A stretch of 64,000 nt of DNA. It comes from an uncultured Lactobacillus sp. Its GTDB lineage: Bacteria; Bacillota; Bacilli; Lactobacillales; Lactobacillaceae. Numbering within the stretch: the stretch's first letter is position 1; every line of letters starts with the position of its first letter. Where the stretch lies: the NCBI GenBank assembly GCA_937916845.1, contig CALFSK010000022.1, forward strand, positions 1 to 64,000, read 5' to 3'. The notes below the pieces were generated by a model. That model was not told the DNA's origin. It saw nothing but the letters and a program-made list of their open reading frames with translations, and did no database searches. This document shows positions 8,998-18,522 of the stretch, piece after piece. The translations under genes and the position numbers were made by a program.

Positions 8998-9429
8998 TTA
9001 GGCTTTCTTTAGCCCGTCTGCATAACCGAACAGTTGAACACGTTCCCCTTGAACCGTTGGGACGATCTTTAAGTTCGCTACCCCATCGTAGTGGTTACCG
9101 ACGCATAGCCGCCATAGGTTGACGTTTAAGTCTTCCCAAGCACCTTTATAGCCCCGTTCACCCTGATTATCGCCAGTCGCAAAAACCGCTGTGACCCGGG
9201 TATAACCGTTAGGAACCGTCCCATTTGTAATCACTAACTGATCAACGATAGCTTGTTCGCTCTCATCAAGTTGTACACCGGGGTGTAAGAAGTGTTGATC
9301 ACCAGAGTTTGGTAACCGTAGCTTTTCATCCGCTGTGGATAACTTATTGCCACAATTCAAACAAAAGTTTGCATCTTGTAAATTTTCGTACTGACAATTA
9401 GGGCAAACTCGATAACGTTCATTTAACAT
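8998..9429 (-). CDS. Soluble zinc-ribbon protein, last gene of operon
   Basis: A 143-residue protein with an N-terminal zinc ribbon (CPNC...FCLNC, residues ~9-30) and a hydrophilic C-terminal domain with no membrane segment. That domain is rich in Gly/Val (NGYTRVTAVFATGDNQGERGYKG) and I do not recognise it. Start is ATG at 9429, 7-8 nt after GAGGAAA; the frame also opens with TTG one codon earlier. It is the only member of the five-gene operon without a transmembrane helix, so it may be the cytosolic partner of the other four. Function unknown. Confidence 0.75.
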   Translation of the reverse strand: MLNERYRVCPNCQYENLQDANFCLNCGNKLSTADEKLRLPNSGDQHFLHPGVQLDESEQAIVDQLVITNGTVPNGYTRVTAVFATGDNQGERGYKGAWEDLNVNLWRLCVGNHYDGVANLKIVPTVQGERVQLFGYADGLKKA

Positions 9430-9460
9430 CAATTTTTCCTCGCTTTACCATCGTAATTAA

Positions 9461-11107
9461 TTAATCTTCGTGCGTGTCACGAAGCTTTTGACCACCCGTA
9501 ACTTTAACGACCTTATAGTCGTCATTCCCCGTCTTTTGCATGTGTGCATCATAGCTGAATTCTTGGATATGGTTGGTATCTTCCAATTCAAACGTATAAG
9601 TCAGGTAATAAGTGATCGTAAACTTATCTTTGCCAGTTGGCACTACCGAACGGACATCACAGTCATAACTAACCCCGTAAATGTCGTCGGCACTATGATA
9701 ACTCTTCGACATCCGAATCATTTCCTTGTACTGAGGATTTTCAGTGCCATCAGTAAAGTACTCACTCAAATCCTTGCTGTTATCATCAGACGCATCGCTT
9801 TCGTCACCCGTTGACGTCACGTTGCTGATAGCCGTCCAGTATTCGTCCATGTACGACTTCGCATCGTCCATGCTCATCACACCGTCAAATTCTAGCGTGA
9901 CGTTTTCATTGTCGGTCGTCACTTTATAAGCTTTAGAGGTCACCGTTGAAGACCCGCTACCGTATTTACCAGTAACTTCCATGTTACCAGACCACGGTAA
10001 TTCACTAACGCTCAAGTCACCAGTTGAATCCGCAGTTCCGACCTTCTTGTCATTCACGTAAACGGCCGTCTTTGGAGACGTTTGAACCGTAAAGGAGATC
10101 GTCCGTAATGCTAAATCAACACTTTGACCCGCTTTATCAATAAAGTAGGTCCCACTGTTGGTCATCTTCGAACCGTTGACCGTCCCGTTAGAAGCAATCT
10201 TGTAGTCACCAGGAACCAACGGCCCTAATTGCTTAGAATAGGTCGTGCTGTTAGACGTTGCCACTTGTTTGCCGTCTAACGTAATCTTAGCACCGTCCCG
10301 GTTAGTGGTTGCCGTTGGGTAGATTGGTTTAACGTGAATGGTGTACTTATCAAAGAGCAACCAGTGCTTACCACTCAATTGGTACGTGAAACGTTCATCA
10401 TTCGTTTGCCCATTATTTAGCTGACGCTTAAAGCTCGCCAACGCTGCTGGCTTGGACTTGAAGTGTTTCGTTAACGGCTTGATCTTAGCGTCACTCAACT
10501 TCAAGTTAGGATCGGCTGAACTAAAGTATCCCGCAACACCCTTGTCACCGTTTTTGACGGCCGTTACGGCCCGGTTCAGTTGTGCGGTGCGTGAGTAGTA
10601 GTTCTTCCCAAATAAGTATCCGCCACCCAGTACAATAACAACCAGCGCGATGACGCTCCAAACCCACTTGGGTGTTTCCTTACCATTTCCATTAGTGCCA
10701 GCGGGCTTGCTTATTGCTACGTGTTCGCTCCGACTTCGGGTCGCATGGACCGTGTCTTCACGGGTTGGCCTAGTCGTTTGCGTATCGTTTGCCTTAGGCG
10801 CTACGCTGGCCTTTTCGTTTGCCGTGGTTGCACTAGACTTAGGCTGCTGCGCTTGACTACTACTTGGTTGGGCCTTGCTTGGTTGTGCACTTACTGGCGC
10901 CTTGGTTGATTGTGCGCTTGCTGGTGTCGTCGGTTGTGCTGCCGCACTATCACTAGCTTCCTGCGCCCTATACTCTTTTAAATTATAGCCACAGTTGCCG
11001 CAAAATTCATCCGTTGTTTTTACTTTCTGACCACAGTTTGGACAGAACATGGTATCGCTACCGCCACGGTCATCGGCCGCCTGATAGCGTTTGTGATTAA
11101 GTTGCAT
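9461..11107 (-). CDS. Zinc-ribbon, single-pass membrane protein (TcaA/YvbJ-like), paralogue 1
   Basis: 548 residues: N-terminal zinc ribbon (FCPNCGQ...FCGNCGY, ~20-43), a low-complexity Ser/Ala/Gln/Thr linker (45-140), one transmembrane helix (WVWSVIALVVIVLGGGYLFG, ~150-170), then a ~375-residue outer part ending in a domain with DxYGVSYDCDVRSVVPTGKDKFTITYYLTY. This layout is that of TcaA/YvbJ-type envelope proteins: zinc ribbon inside, tandem TcaA-like domains outside. The gene at 12680 shares layout and sequence over its length, including the unusual N-terminal xAADD stretch before the ribbon. Start behind TTGGAGG. Its role may be cell-wall stress or glycopeptide response, by analogy only. 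Confidence 0.8.
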   Translation of the reverse strand: MQLNHKRYQAADDRGGSDTMFCPNCGQKVKTTDEFCGNCGYNLKEYRAQEASDSAAAQPTTPASAQSTKAPVSAQPSKAQPSSSQAQQPKSSATTANEKASVAPKANDTQTTRPTREDTVHATRSRSEHVAISKPAGTNGNGKETPKWVWSVIALVVIVLGGGYLFGKNYYSRTAQLNRAVTAVKNGDKGVAGYFSSADPNLKLSDAKIKPLTKHFKSKPAALASFKRQLNNGQTNDERFTYQLSGKHWLLFDKYTIHVKPIYPTATTNRDGAKITLDGKQVATSNSTTYSKQLGPLVPGDYKIASNGTVNGSKMTNSGTYFIDKAGQSVDLALRTISFTVQTSPKTAVYVNDKKVGTADSTGDLSVSELPWSGNMEVTGKYGSGSSTVTSKAYKVTTDNENVTLEFDGVMSMDDAKSYMDEYWTAISNVTSTGDESDASDDNSKDLSEYFTDGTENPQYKEMIRMSKSYHSADDIYGVSYDCDVRSVVPTGKDKFTITYYLTYTFELEDTNHIQEFSYDAHMQKTGNDDYKVVKVTGGQKLRDTHED

Positions 11108-11130
11108 ATCGTTTCCTCCAAGAATCCATT

Positions 11131-11766
11131 CTACCTGTGTAACAAGTACATGTTCACGCTACTCTTTCCCCCGTTTGCGTTTAGTTCAGTCTGAACAAAA
11201 TACCCCTTGTACGTATGGCCATCGATGGTTTTCGAAACCTTATCCATCTTGGTCAAAGTGATTTTTTGTCCGTACACATCTTTATTCAAATTGATAACAA
11301 CCTTTTTACGATCGCCGTGCCAGCTACCACCATCAACTAAGGAATCGTTTAGTGATGCAGCGAAGGTTTCAGCATCGCTGTTATTATTAAGCGTCACACG
11401 ACCGCTATCATTAAAGCTGAGCTTCATGGCAGCCGTCTTACCATCTAGCTGATTGGTATTTAATAAATACCACGGGTTATGCCGACCAACTTCTACCTGG
11501 AAACTGCGGTAGTGGTAAATTCCACCACCGACGCCAGCAACGACTAATAAGGCGACTAACCAAACTAACCACGGCCGTTGCAAACCGTGATACCAGTTAA
11601 CTAAACCACTCAACCGACCATGGCCCGTTTGAGGTGTCGTCGTTGTCTTGTTAACCGTCGCTTTTTGTGGCTGCGCCGTTGCCTTGGCTGCCTGTAAATC
11701 CGCCCCACAGTGTGGACAAAACTTCGTATCCGCTGGAACCTTCTGACCGCAATTTGAACAAAACAT
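11131..11766 (-). CDS. Zinc-ribbon single-pass membrane protein
   Basis: 211 residues with a zinc ribbon (FCSNCGQ...FCPHCGAD, 2-25), a Lys/Thr/Gln-rich linker, a transmembrane helix (WLVWLVALLVVAGVGGGIYHY, ~70-90) and a ~120-residue outer domain of unknown fold. Start chosen at the ATG ending at 11766, five nucleotides after GGGGGAT; the longer frame lacks a good site. It is third in the operon with ~25 bp gaps on both sides. No function assigned. Confidence 0.75.
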   Translation of the reverse strand: MFCSNCGQKVPADTKFCPHCGADLQAAKATAQPQKATVNKTTTTPQTGHGRLSGLVNWYHGLQRPWLVWLVALLVVAGVGGGIYHYRSFQVEVGRHNPWYLLNTNQLDGKTAAMKLSFNDSGRVTLNNNSDAETFAASLNDSLVDGGSWHGDRKKVVINLNKDVYGQKITLTKMDKVSKTIDGHTYKGYFVQTELNANGGKSSVNMYLLHR

Positions 11767-11791
11767 TGTTAATCCCCCATTATTCATTGTC

Positions 11792-12661
11792 TTAGAAAAG
11801 GCTACCTAAACCACTGTTAGACTGTAAAAATTCAGACGAGAAGTCCAAGGCAAGGTTCTCCCATTCGACCCGCCCAAAGATGTAAAAGGCTAGTGCTAAG
11901 ACAATTAAAGCTAAGACAATCACGTAAAACTTATCGAATCGTGGTGCGTGAAGCGATTGGTTAATGGATAGAATATATCCGACTTGCCAAATCAAACTGA
12001 TGGCAGTCAAGACCATCAACGTAAAGCCCAATTGCTTAATAAACGTCAGCGATGTGCCCGAAGTAAACGTAATCGTATAAACGGACAAAATGAGGATCAC
12101 GTTCAAGATCATTGCCACGTTGGTTAAATGACCAAAGCGGTTCACATAGTCAAAGAAGTTAACGCCGCCGTCTTTGTTGCCCAGCGCACTGGCCCCAAAA
12201 CCAATGATGACGTAGAACAAAATTCCAATAACAACTAAAATAAATAATTTAAAATCTAATCCAAAAGAAATGCTCTTCATTGGTACCGTGCTATTGGTGG
12301 CTTCGGCAGCTTGCTTGATGAAGCGATTGATTGCTGCGACAATGGCAAAGGTCAGCAACAACGCGCTAATCAGCATGGACACAAGGCCAAAATACTTTTG
12401 CGCTTCGACTTCTTCATTGGGCCGTTTGATTGAATCAACAAACCACTTAAAGTAGTTTTTAGATAATGATTGCAACTGTGCAACCCGGTCCGTTGAGGCG
12501 GCCTGATTGTCAGGTTGGCCTGCGGGCTGTTCGATTGGTGCTTGACTGGCTGCTGGCTGACCATTTTCCGTTTCAGCAGCTTGACTTAAATCATACCCAC
12601 AGTGCGTACAAAAACGGGTGTCCCCATCGACCTGTTCCCCGCAGTTTGGACAAAATTTCAT
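11792..12661 (-). CDS. Zinc-ribbon multi-pass membrane protein
   Basis: 289 residues: zinc ribbon (FCPNCGEQ...FCTHCGYD, 3-25), Gln/Ala/Pro linker to ~60, then about five or six hydrophobic helices (from ~95 to 265), recalling the Yip1-like/DUF6574 zinc-ribbon membrane proteins of Firmicutes. A polytopic member beside single-pass ones suggests a membrane complex. It ends 25 bp before the next gene and starts 18 bp after the previous one. Function unknown. Confidence 0.75.
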   Translation of the reverse strand: MKFCPNCGEQVDGDTRFCTHCGYDLSQAAETENGQPAASQAPIEQPAGQPDNQAASTDRVAQLQSLSKNYFKWFVDSIKRPNEEVEAQKYFGLVSMLISALLLTFAIVAAINRFIKQAAEATNSTVPMKSISFGLDFKLFILVVIGILFYVIIGFGASALGNKDGGVNFFDYVNRFGHLTNVAMILNVILILSVYTITFTSGTSLTFIKQLGFTLMVLTAISLIWQVGYILSINQSLHAPRFDKFYVIVLALIVLALAFYIFGRVEWENLALDFSSEFLQSNSGLGSLF

Positions 12662-12679
12662 AATTTATAACTCCTCCTG

Positions 12680-14083
12680 TTAATCGTCATCTTCATCGGT
12701 GTTAGTTGTGTGTGCACGAATTTTCTGTGCGGGACTAATTTTAACGATCTGGTAGTCCTCACCATTTTTTTGAATCGTTGCTGTATAGCGAAAGACTTGT
12801 TCCCGGTCGTCCTTCGTATTTGAAAAGTGATACTTAACGTCATACGTCACCTGGCTGCGACCCTTAGTTGCGGGTACGGACAAACTGACGCTTGGATCGT
12901 AATCCACGCTCATGACATCGTCATTTTTGTAATACCCCTTTGCCATATCAATAAATTCTTGATAGTCACGGTTAGCGGTGCCATCAACGAAGTAATCTGA
13001 TAACGCTTTGTTGTTATCGTCAGTCGCGTCATCGATTTCTCCGCTTCGAGTGTAATTACTAATTGCCGTAAAGAGTTGCGTGATGTAATCATCCGCATCC
13101 GACTTAGACATCAAACTAGGAAAATCGACCGTAACGTCGCTATCCGCATCCCCGTCACTAATTCTAGTTGGGCTGGACGCCACCATGGTCTTGCCTACCG
13201 GATACTTGCCAGTCAGTTCAAGATTACTGGACCAGGCTGCGTCTTTCACAGCTAACGTCCCGTCATCACCAATCGTCCCCTCTGACTGATGGTTCAAATA
13301 AACGACCGTTCCCGGTGCCCCAATCACGTTAAACGAGATCGTGCGCAAGCCTAAATCATAACTTTTGGCGTTATCCTTAAGGTAGTAAGTCGCGCTATTT
13401 TTAAGCCGGTGGCCACCCACGACACCACTTGAACTAAGCGTGTAGTCCCCTGGCACTAGCGGCCCAACTTTTTGGTCGTAATCGTCACTGTCGGCGATTC
13501 CGACTTGTTTGCCGTCCATGCTAAGCTGCACGTTTTTATGATTGGTCGTTAAACTTACATGAAGTGGCTTAACTTGAATCTGATATTTATCAAATAATAA
13601 CCAGGTCCGCCCCGTCTTAACGTATTGAAAGTTACCATCATTAGTGAATGACTGATTTTTCAATTGTTCTTGGAACCGCGCTAAATCCGCTTGCTTCGTC
13701 TTAAAGTGTGTCAACAACGGTTTAAGCGTCGTCGCTGATAACTTCAATGATGAATCCGAACTAGTAAACTGTTGTGCCACCGTCTTCTGGTTGCCCCTAA
13801 TGGCGGTAATGGCACGGTCAAGCTGCTTATCAGGCGCAAAGTAACTACGACCATAGCCGTAAGCACCGCCCAAAGCGACTACCACGATCCCCAAAGTAAT
13901 CCACTTCCAACGTGAAACCCGCCGTTTCGGTTGTGTTTGTCGACTCGTCGTGACGCTCGTTAGATCATAACCACAATGTTGACAAAACTTTGCCCCAGCG
14001 GTTACTGAATGGCCACAATTTGGACAAAACACGCCCGCCTGATGATCATCAGCAGCCGCATACGTGCGCTGTGTCTCAAACAT
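12680..14083 (-). CDS. Zinc-ribbon, single-pass membrane protein (TcaA/YvbJ-like), paralogue 2
   Basis: 467 residues, first gene of the operon. Zinc ribbon FCPNCGH...FCQHCGYD (~19-42), basic linker, transmembrane helix (WKWITLGIVVVALGGAYGYG, ~60-80), and an outer part that parallels the 548-residue paralogue domain by domain: KPLLTHFKTK, DKYQIQVKPL, GPLVPGDYTL, LRTISFNV and DxNKALSDYFVDGTAN all have counterparts. The long Ser/Gln linker of the paralogue is missing here. Start uncertain: GGGGG abuts the ATG and GGAAGGGAAG lies 12 nt up. I keep the ATG because the N-terminal AADD stretch is shared with the paralogue. Confidence 0.8.
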   Translation of the reverse strand: MFETQRTYAAADDHQAGVFCPNCGHSVTAGAKFCQHCGYDLTSVTTSRQTQPKRRVSRWKWITLGIVVVALGGAYGYGRSYFAPDKQLDRAITAIRGNQKTVAQQFTSSDSSLKLSATTLKPLLTHFKTKQADLARFQEQLKNQSFTNDGNFQYVKTGRTWLLFDKYQIQVKPLHVSLTTNHKNVQLSMDGKQVGIADSDDYDQKVGPLVPGDYTLSSSGVVGGHRLKNSATYYLKDNAKSYDLGLRTISFNVIGAPGTVVYLNHQSEGTIGDDGTLAVKDAAWSSNLELTGKYPVGKTMVASSPTRISDGDADSDVTVDFPSLMSKSDADDYITQLFTAISNYTRSGEIDDATDDNNKALSDYFVDGTANRDYQEFIDMAKGYYKNDDVMSVDYDPSVSLSVPATKGRSQVTYDVKYHFSNTKDDREQVFRYTATIQKNGEDYQIVKISPAQKIRAHTTNTDEDDD

Positions 14084-14263
14084 CCCCCTAAAAACTTCCC
14101 TTCCATTTTTTGAATTCCTAATACCCTTACTGGAAACCGGCTCAAACTAGCGATTGACCCAGCATTTCCTAATAATACTTTAACATAATAAAAGATTAAT
14201 TTATGGAAAACTTAATACTTGAACTTAAATTTTTTTACTTTTAGTTGTTCACAATTTATCAGC

Positions 14264-14302
14264 AAAAAAAGCAATCTAAGTAGCGGCTTAGATTGCTTTT
14301 TT
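14264..14302. terminator. Terminator after mleP
   Basis: AAAAAAAGCAATCTAAG / CTTAGATTGCTTTTTT, a perfect stem with T-runs on both strands. It ends the mleS-mleP transcript and separates it from the zinc-ribbon operon. Upstream bases 14084-14263 are AT-rich with no gene. Confidence 0.9.
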
Positions 14303-14307
14303 ATGAA

Positions 14308-15279
14308 TTAGATATATTGAATTAATGTCATCAGAACTGGCACAACGACAATGAACAGTACGGTACTAGTTGTCACAATGTTCGTTGCGTATTCAACGTC
14401 CCCGTGCGCTTCGTTAGCCAAGATTGGCAAGACGGCCAACATCGGTGTCGCGGATTGTACGATCAACGTTTGTGAAGCTAAGGTTGGCATCGAAACGCCC
14501 ATGTTACCAACGGCCATGAGAACTAAGATCATCACGACTGGTGATAAGATGAACCGGCCAATTAAAGCGACGATCGTATCACGATCGAACCGAATACTCT
14601 TTAAGCCGGCGTCAGCTAACACGATCCCGATATAGATCAAGGATAGTGGTGTAACCAAGTTACCAACGTAAGTTAACGTTGAACCAATGAAGGAAATCTT
14701 CGTTGGGTTAACGTCTAACAATAAGAAGACTAAGGCAACCAGAAAACCAACCAATGGCATTGGAATCACCTTTTTCCAGTCAATCTTGTTGTGCGTCTTT
14801 TCCTTAGGCTTCGTTGGGTCATCATTAGAGATCAAGAATACCCCGAAGGCCCAAGTTGAAACCGTGTTAACCACGTAGTAAACCAGGAAGTACGTCATAC
14901 TCTTTTCACCGAACAGTGCCATGTTTAATGGTAGTCCAATGAAGATCGTGTTGGCGTTAACGATTGCGTTGATAAAGATTCCTTTACGACCAGGACGGAT
15001 CTTCATAATCCGAACTAGCGCGAACGCAATCAAATAGCCAATGATGACGGCCACAAAGGCGTAGGCCAAGTAACCGGCAAATGAGGCTAATTGCCCCCGG
15101 GTTAGGCGTCCTAACACCGAAACGAAGATTGAAGCGGGCAGTGCGATGTTCTTGATAAATTTCGAGATAGTTCCCGCAAACTGGTCATCAAACCAGCCGG
15201 TCCGGCGTAGTACGTACCCTAAGATCATGATCAAAACGACCACTAGGACGCTTTGAATCGAATTCCATAAAACAGTCAT
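14308..15279 (-). CDS. mleP: Malate permease of the AEC family (MleP)
   Basis: A 323-residue membrane protein of the auxin efflux carrier (AEC) family with ten hydrophobic segments in two halves. The conserved half-repeat loops NIALPASIFVS and NANTIFIGLPLN are visible (~45 and ~110). Next to a malolactic enzyme this is the classical malate/lactate carrier MleP. L-malate uptake with lactate exit makes proton motive force in malolactic fermentation. It starts 86 bp after the mleS stop and very likely shares its transcript. Confidence 0.88.
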   Translation of the reverse strand: MTVLWNSIQSVLVVVLIMILGYVLRRTGWFDDQFAGTISKFIKNIALPASIFVSVLGRLTRGQLASFAGYLAYAFVAVIIGYLIAFALVRIMKIRPGRKGIFINAIVNANTIFIGLPLNMALFGEKSMTYFLVYYVVNTVSTWAFGVFLISNDDPTKPKEKTHNKIDWKKVIPMPLVGFLVALVFLLLDVNPTKISFIGSTLTYVGNLVTPLSLIYIGIVLADAGLKSIRFDRDTIVALIGRFILSPVVMILVLMAVGNMGVSMPTLASQTLIVQSATPMLAVLPILANEAHGDVEYATNIVTTSTVLFIVVVPVLMTLIQYI

Positions 15280-15365
15280 GAGTTTTTTGTCCCCATTTCC
15301 TACAATTTTTAATGTATCCTATTGAAACTAGTTGTTATTGCTCTCTCTAAAAGCCAACCACTTTG

Positions 15366-17006
15366 TTACTTAATCGTTTTGTATTCAGGAACCCACTTCA
15401 TGTCAGCAACGGCCTTTTTAGCATCACTGATTGGTTCCTTGTTCAATTTCTGGTCGATAACACTTTGCGCAACGACTTCTGCCAAAGTTTGGGAGAAAGC
15501 CGTAATCTTTGAAACTGGAGGTAAGACCGCGGCACCTGGCTTAGTCGTATCAACGATTCCACCTAATGCATGGCAAGCAGCGGATAAGGTTTCACTGTTC
15601 AAGACCTTCGCAGTTGCGGCAATCAATCCAAAACCTAAACCGGGGTACATCAAGGCGTTGTTTCCTTGACCGATTTGGTAAGTTACACCCTTGTATTCAA
15701 CGTCGTCAGCTGGAATCCCAGTCGCAATCAAGGCACGGCCATCCGTCCACTTGATCAAGTCTTCAGCTTTTGCTTCAGCTAACTTAGTTGGGTTTGATAA
15801 TGGGAAGATAATTGGCCGATCCGTGTGCGCAGCCATTTCCTTAATGATGCTTTCCGTAAAGGTTCCTGGTTGCGTTGACGTCCCAATCATAACCGTTGGG
15901 TGAACAGCCTTAACAACGGCTTCTAAGTTGGTCAATTCGTCAGCGTTGCTGAATTCGCTCCGTTGACGCGTGAAGGCCTTTTGCGCTGGTGTTAAGTCTT
16001 CGGTGTCATCGAATAACAGCCCTTGTTTGTCGACAGCGTAGAAGTGTTGCTTAGCTTCTTCTTCAGTCAAACCAGCTTGCATCAATTCATCCATGATTTG
16101 GTTGGCAATCCCCATCCCGGCAGTACCAGCACCAAATGATAAGATTTTTTGATCCTTAATGCTTTCCTTTGAGATGTTTAAGGCGCCAAGGATACCAGCT
16201 AAAACAACCATCCCAGTTCCTTGAATATCATCATTGAAAGTCGCAATCTTATCCTTGTACTTGTCTAAGATGACTTGGGCGTTTGAACGGCCAAAGTCTT
16301 CCCAATGTAAGAGTGAGTCTGGGAACAACTTTTGTTCCGCTTCAACGAACTTGTCGATCACGTCGTAGTACTGGTCGCCGTAAACACGCTTGTGACGGTT
16401 ACCTAAGTACAACGGGTCATCCAATAATTTTTGGTTATTCGTTCCGGCGTCAATGCTTACGGGTAAAACTTGTGATGGGTCGATTCCGGCAGCGGCGGTG
16501 TAAACCATTAATTTACCCACGGCGATGTCGACACCGTTAACACCCCAGTCACCCATACCAAGAATTCCTTCAGCGTCAGTCACAACAACTAAACGAATGT
16601 CGCGGCCTTCCGCAGCGTTACGCAGCGTTGCTTCAACGTCTTCCGGTGCATCAACTGAAACGAAAGCGGCGTTTTGAGGATTCAAGAACAATTCGTTGTA
16701 TTGTTCGATGGAATCCGCAACGACTGGATCGTACACGACTGGCATAAATTCAACCACGTGTTCGTCCATCAAATGGTAGAACAACGTCCGGTTTTCATTG
16801 AAAAGGTTCATCAAGAAGATCCGTTTTTCCAAACGCGTTGCCTTGCTTTGGAACTGTGCATAAGCTTGGGTCGTCTGTTCATCGATCGTTTGAACATTGC
16901 TTGGTAACGTCCCGGTCAAACCTAAAGCTTGCCGTTCAGCTTTCGTAAACGCAGTACCTTTATTTAAAAATGGGTTATTTAAAATACTATCAGCAGTTTG
17001 AGTCAT
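15366..17006 (-). CDS. mleS: Malolactic enzyme (MleS)
   Basis: NAD- and Mn-dependent enzyme that decarboxylates L-malate directly to L-lactate. 546 residues, malic-enzyme fold: the N-terminal NRTLFYHLM block with the catalytic Tyr, [19 protein letters not shown] (~150), [13 protein letters not shown] metal-binding block (~260) and [12 protein letters not shown] dinucleotide fold (~300). Sequence and length fit the lactobacillar malolactic enzyme, not a malic enzyme, and the mleP/mleR context supports this. Start is the ATG at 17006, 8 nt after GGAGG; an ATG five codons earlier lies within that site and is rejected. Confidence 0.95.
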   Translation of the reverse strand: MTQTADSILNNPFLNKGTAFTKAERQALGLTGTLPSNVQTIDEQTTQAYAQFQSKATRLEKRIFLMNLFNENRTLFYHLMDEHVVEFMPVVYDPVVADSIEQYNELFLNPQNAAFVSVDAPEDVEATLRNAAEGRDIRLVVVTDAEGILGMGDWGVNGVDIAVGKLMVYTAAAGIDPSQVLPVSIDAGTNNQKLLDDPLYLGNRHKRVYGDQYYDVIDKFVEAEQKLFPDSLLHWEDFGRSNAQVILDKYKDKIATFNDDIQGTGMVVLAGILGALNISKESIKDQKILSFGAGTAGMGIANQIMDELMQAGLTEEEAKQHFYAVDKQGLLFDDTEDLTPAQKAFTRQRSEFSNADELTNLEAVVKAVHPTVMIGTSTQPGTFTESIIKEMAAHTDRPIIFPLSNPTKLAEAKAEDLIKWTDGRALIATGIPADDVEYKGVTYQIGQGNNALMYPGLGFGLIAATAKVLNSETLSAACHALGGIVDTTKPGAAVLPPVSKITAFSQTLAEVVAQSVIDQKLNKEPISDAKKAVADMKWVPEYKTIK

Positions 17007-17143
17007 GTTTAATTCCTCCATGTTATATTAATTAATTTTACGAACTAACCTTATTAAATTCATCGGTTAGCGAATGCGCCCGGATGAAATCACCGCAACG
17101 CGCTTATCAATTTACATTCGTAAGTTTAATCTCGAGGAAATCT

Positions 17144-17153
17144 TATAGTCAAA
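17144..17153. promoter_or_regulatory. Candidate LysR-type operator between mleS and mleR
   Basis: TATAGTCAAA lies midway between the divergent mleS and mleR starts. The same ten bases occur upstream of fumC (23496-23505). LysR-type regulators such as MleR bind T-N11-A boxes in such divergent regions; this assignment is inferred from position and recurrence. Confidence 0.35.
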
Positions 17154-17218
17154 TCCGTGATATGATATAAATATATTAAATAAGGTAACTAAAAACGCTG
17201 ATTTAAAGGGTGATAGAA

Positions 17219-18109
17219 ATGAACACAAAAGACTTAGCTTATTTTGATAAATTAATTTCTGAAAAAAGTTTTTCAAAAGTCGCAAAAATTTTCAATGTCA
17301 GTCAGCCTACCATCACGACCGCCATCAAACGACTCGAAACTGAATTTGGGGCACCACTCGTCATTCGTGACCGAACACAAAACACCTTACACGTGACGGC
17401 TAGTGGTGCTCAATTAGCTGAGCACACTAAGATCGTCTTGCACGAACTCCAACTTGCTCATCAAGAAATTGATAACTTATCGCAGAATCGTTTAACTTTG
17501 GGGTTACCACCAATTATTGAGAATCATTATTTTCCGACGATTGGTGCCCGGTTAGCGTCAGCAGGTCTCCTATCCGGTCTCGAAACGGTCGAAGGTGGCT
17601 CAATTTGGCTACGCAACGCCGTCCGCGACGGTCGGGTTGACATGACACTACTTGGTTCAATCGAACCCCTCGCCTACCAGACCTTGGTCGCAGAAGAATT
17701 CGATCGCCAACCATTTTGCATCTACGTCTCTAAACATCACCCGCTTGCTCAGCGTAAACGGATTTATTTTAGTGAACTCCGTCATGAAAATTTCGTCTTT
17801 TTCAACAGTAACTTTATTCACAACACGGCGTTCAACAAGCTCACCCGTCGAAACCATTTCCGCCCCAACATCGTTTTCCGTTCTAACGACACGCACGTCT
17901 TAATGAAGCTAATTGGTCAAAATGTCGGTATCGGCTTCTTCACTAGTATCGTTGACCATTACCGTAAGGATGTCGTCCGGTTAGACTTGATGGACATCGA
18001 GCCCCCCGAATTCATTACCAGTATCGTGTACCGCACCACGCACATCCTAACACCCGCGCAACAACAATTACTCACGATCTTGCACGAAACTTTGACAATT
18101 GACGATTAA
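17219..18109 (+). CDS. mleR: LysR-type activator of the malolactic genes (MleR)
   Basis: A 296-residue LysR-family regulator. Residues 1-60 are the winged helix (MNTKDLAYFDKLISEKSFSKVAKIFNVSQPTIT.. with the usual SQPTIT recognition helix); residues 90-290 are the effector-binding domain. Divergent from mleS, as for the known malate-responsive activator of malolactic fermentation. Start at ATG 17219 behind AAAGGG (8 nt); the frame has a GTG three codons upstream inside that site. A close paralogue is encoded convergently at 18523-19404 (both share LGLPPII-xxx-YFP). Confidence 0.88.
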   Translation: MNTKDLAYFDKLISEKSFSKVAKIFNVSQPTITTAIKRLETEFGAPLVIRDRTQNTLHVTASGAQLAEHTKIVLHELQLAHQEIDNLSQNRLTLGLPPIIENHYFPTIGARLASAGLLSGLETVEGGSIWLRNAVRDGRVDMTLLGSIEPLAYQTLVAEEFDRQPFCIYVSKHHPLAQRKRIYFSELRHENFVFFNSNFIHNTAFNKLTRRNHFRPNIVFRSNDTHVLMKLIGQNVGIGFFTSIVDHYRKDVVRLDLMDIEPPEFITSIVYRTTHILTPAQQQLLTILHETLTIDD

Positions 18110-18113
18110 ATCA

Positions 18114-18152
18114 AAAAAACACCTTCAGAATTTTATTCTGAAAGTGTTTTTT
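18114..18152. terminator. Terminator after mleR
   Basis: AAAAACACCTTCAGAA / TTCTGAAAGTGTTTTT hairpin with flanking A- and T-runs, right after the mleR stop. Confidence 0.9.
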
Positions 18153-18197
18153 TAGTTCCTATAATCAAATCATAAAGACAGTTATTTCTAAATACGC

Positions 18198-18368
18198 CGC
18201 TCCGTCGGCCAGCCTTGGTATGCTGTGGGGGATGGCCCCAGCCAAAGTACGGTCTGTGGCCTCGATTCAAAGCCGATAATCCACGTCTTCGAATCGCCCC
18301 GCAAGATTAGCAGCCAAAACCACCTGCCAATCTTGCCGACACAGCGCCCCAAGGCTGGCCGACTGCGC
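18198..18368 (+). repeat. Cloverleaf repeat, copy 2 (forward) with remnant partner
   Basis: 171 bp from CGCTCCGTCGG to CCGACTGCGC. Outer stem GTCGGCCAGCCTTGG / CCAAGGCTGGCCGAC is perfect over 15 bp. Inner hairpins are GGCCCCAG/CTGTGGCC, CGATTCAAAG/CTTCGAATCG and CAAGATTAGCAG/CTGCCAATCTTG. The linker TTACTATTGTTATTAC follows. The reverse partner is cut down to ~40 bases (CAGAGTTTGTCACTGATGG, from 18407). It lies between the convergent LysR genes; 18450-18520 shows nothing else. Confidence 0.85.
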
Positions 18369-18522
18369 TCAAAATAATCTTACTATTGTTATTACTGTCG
18401 AATAATCAGAGTTTGTCACTGATGGTATCACTAAGCACGCCTTTACAAACAGTGACTAAGCCCTAAATTTAGAACTTAAACAGCGTTTCAATTACGATTA
18501 AATAAACAGTCGCCCCATCCTT

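Noticed and set aside
17105..17209. Possible riboswitch or T-box upstream of mleR/mleS
   Set aside because: The region is short, AT-rich and lacks conserved T-box or riboswitch cores; a LysR operator explains it better.
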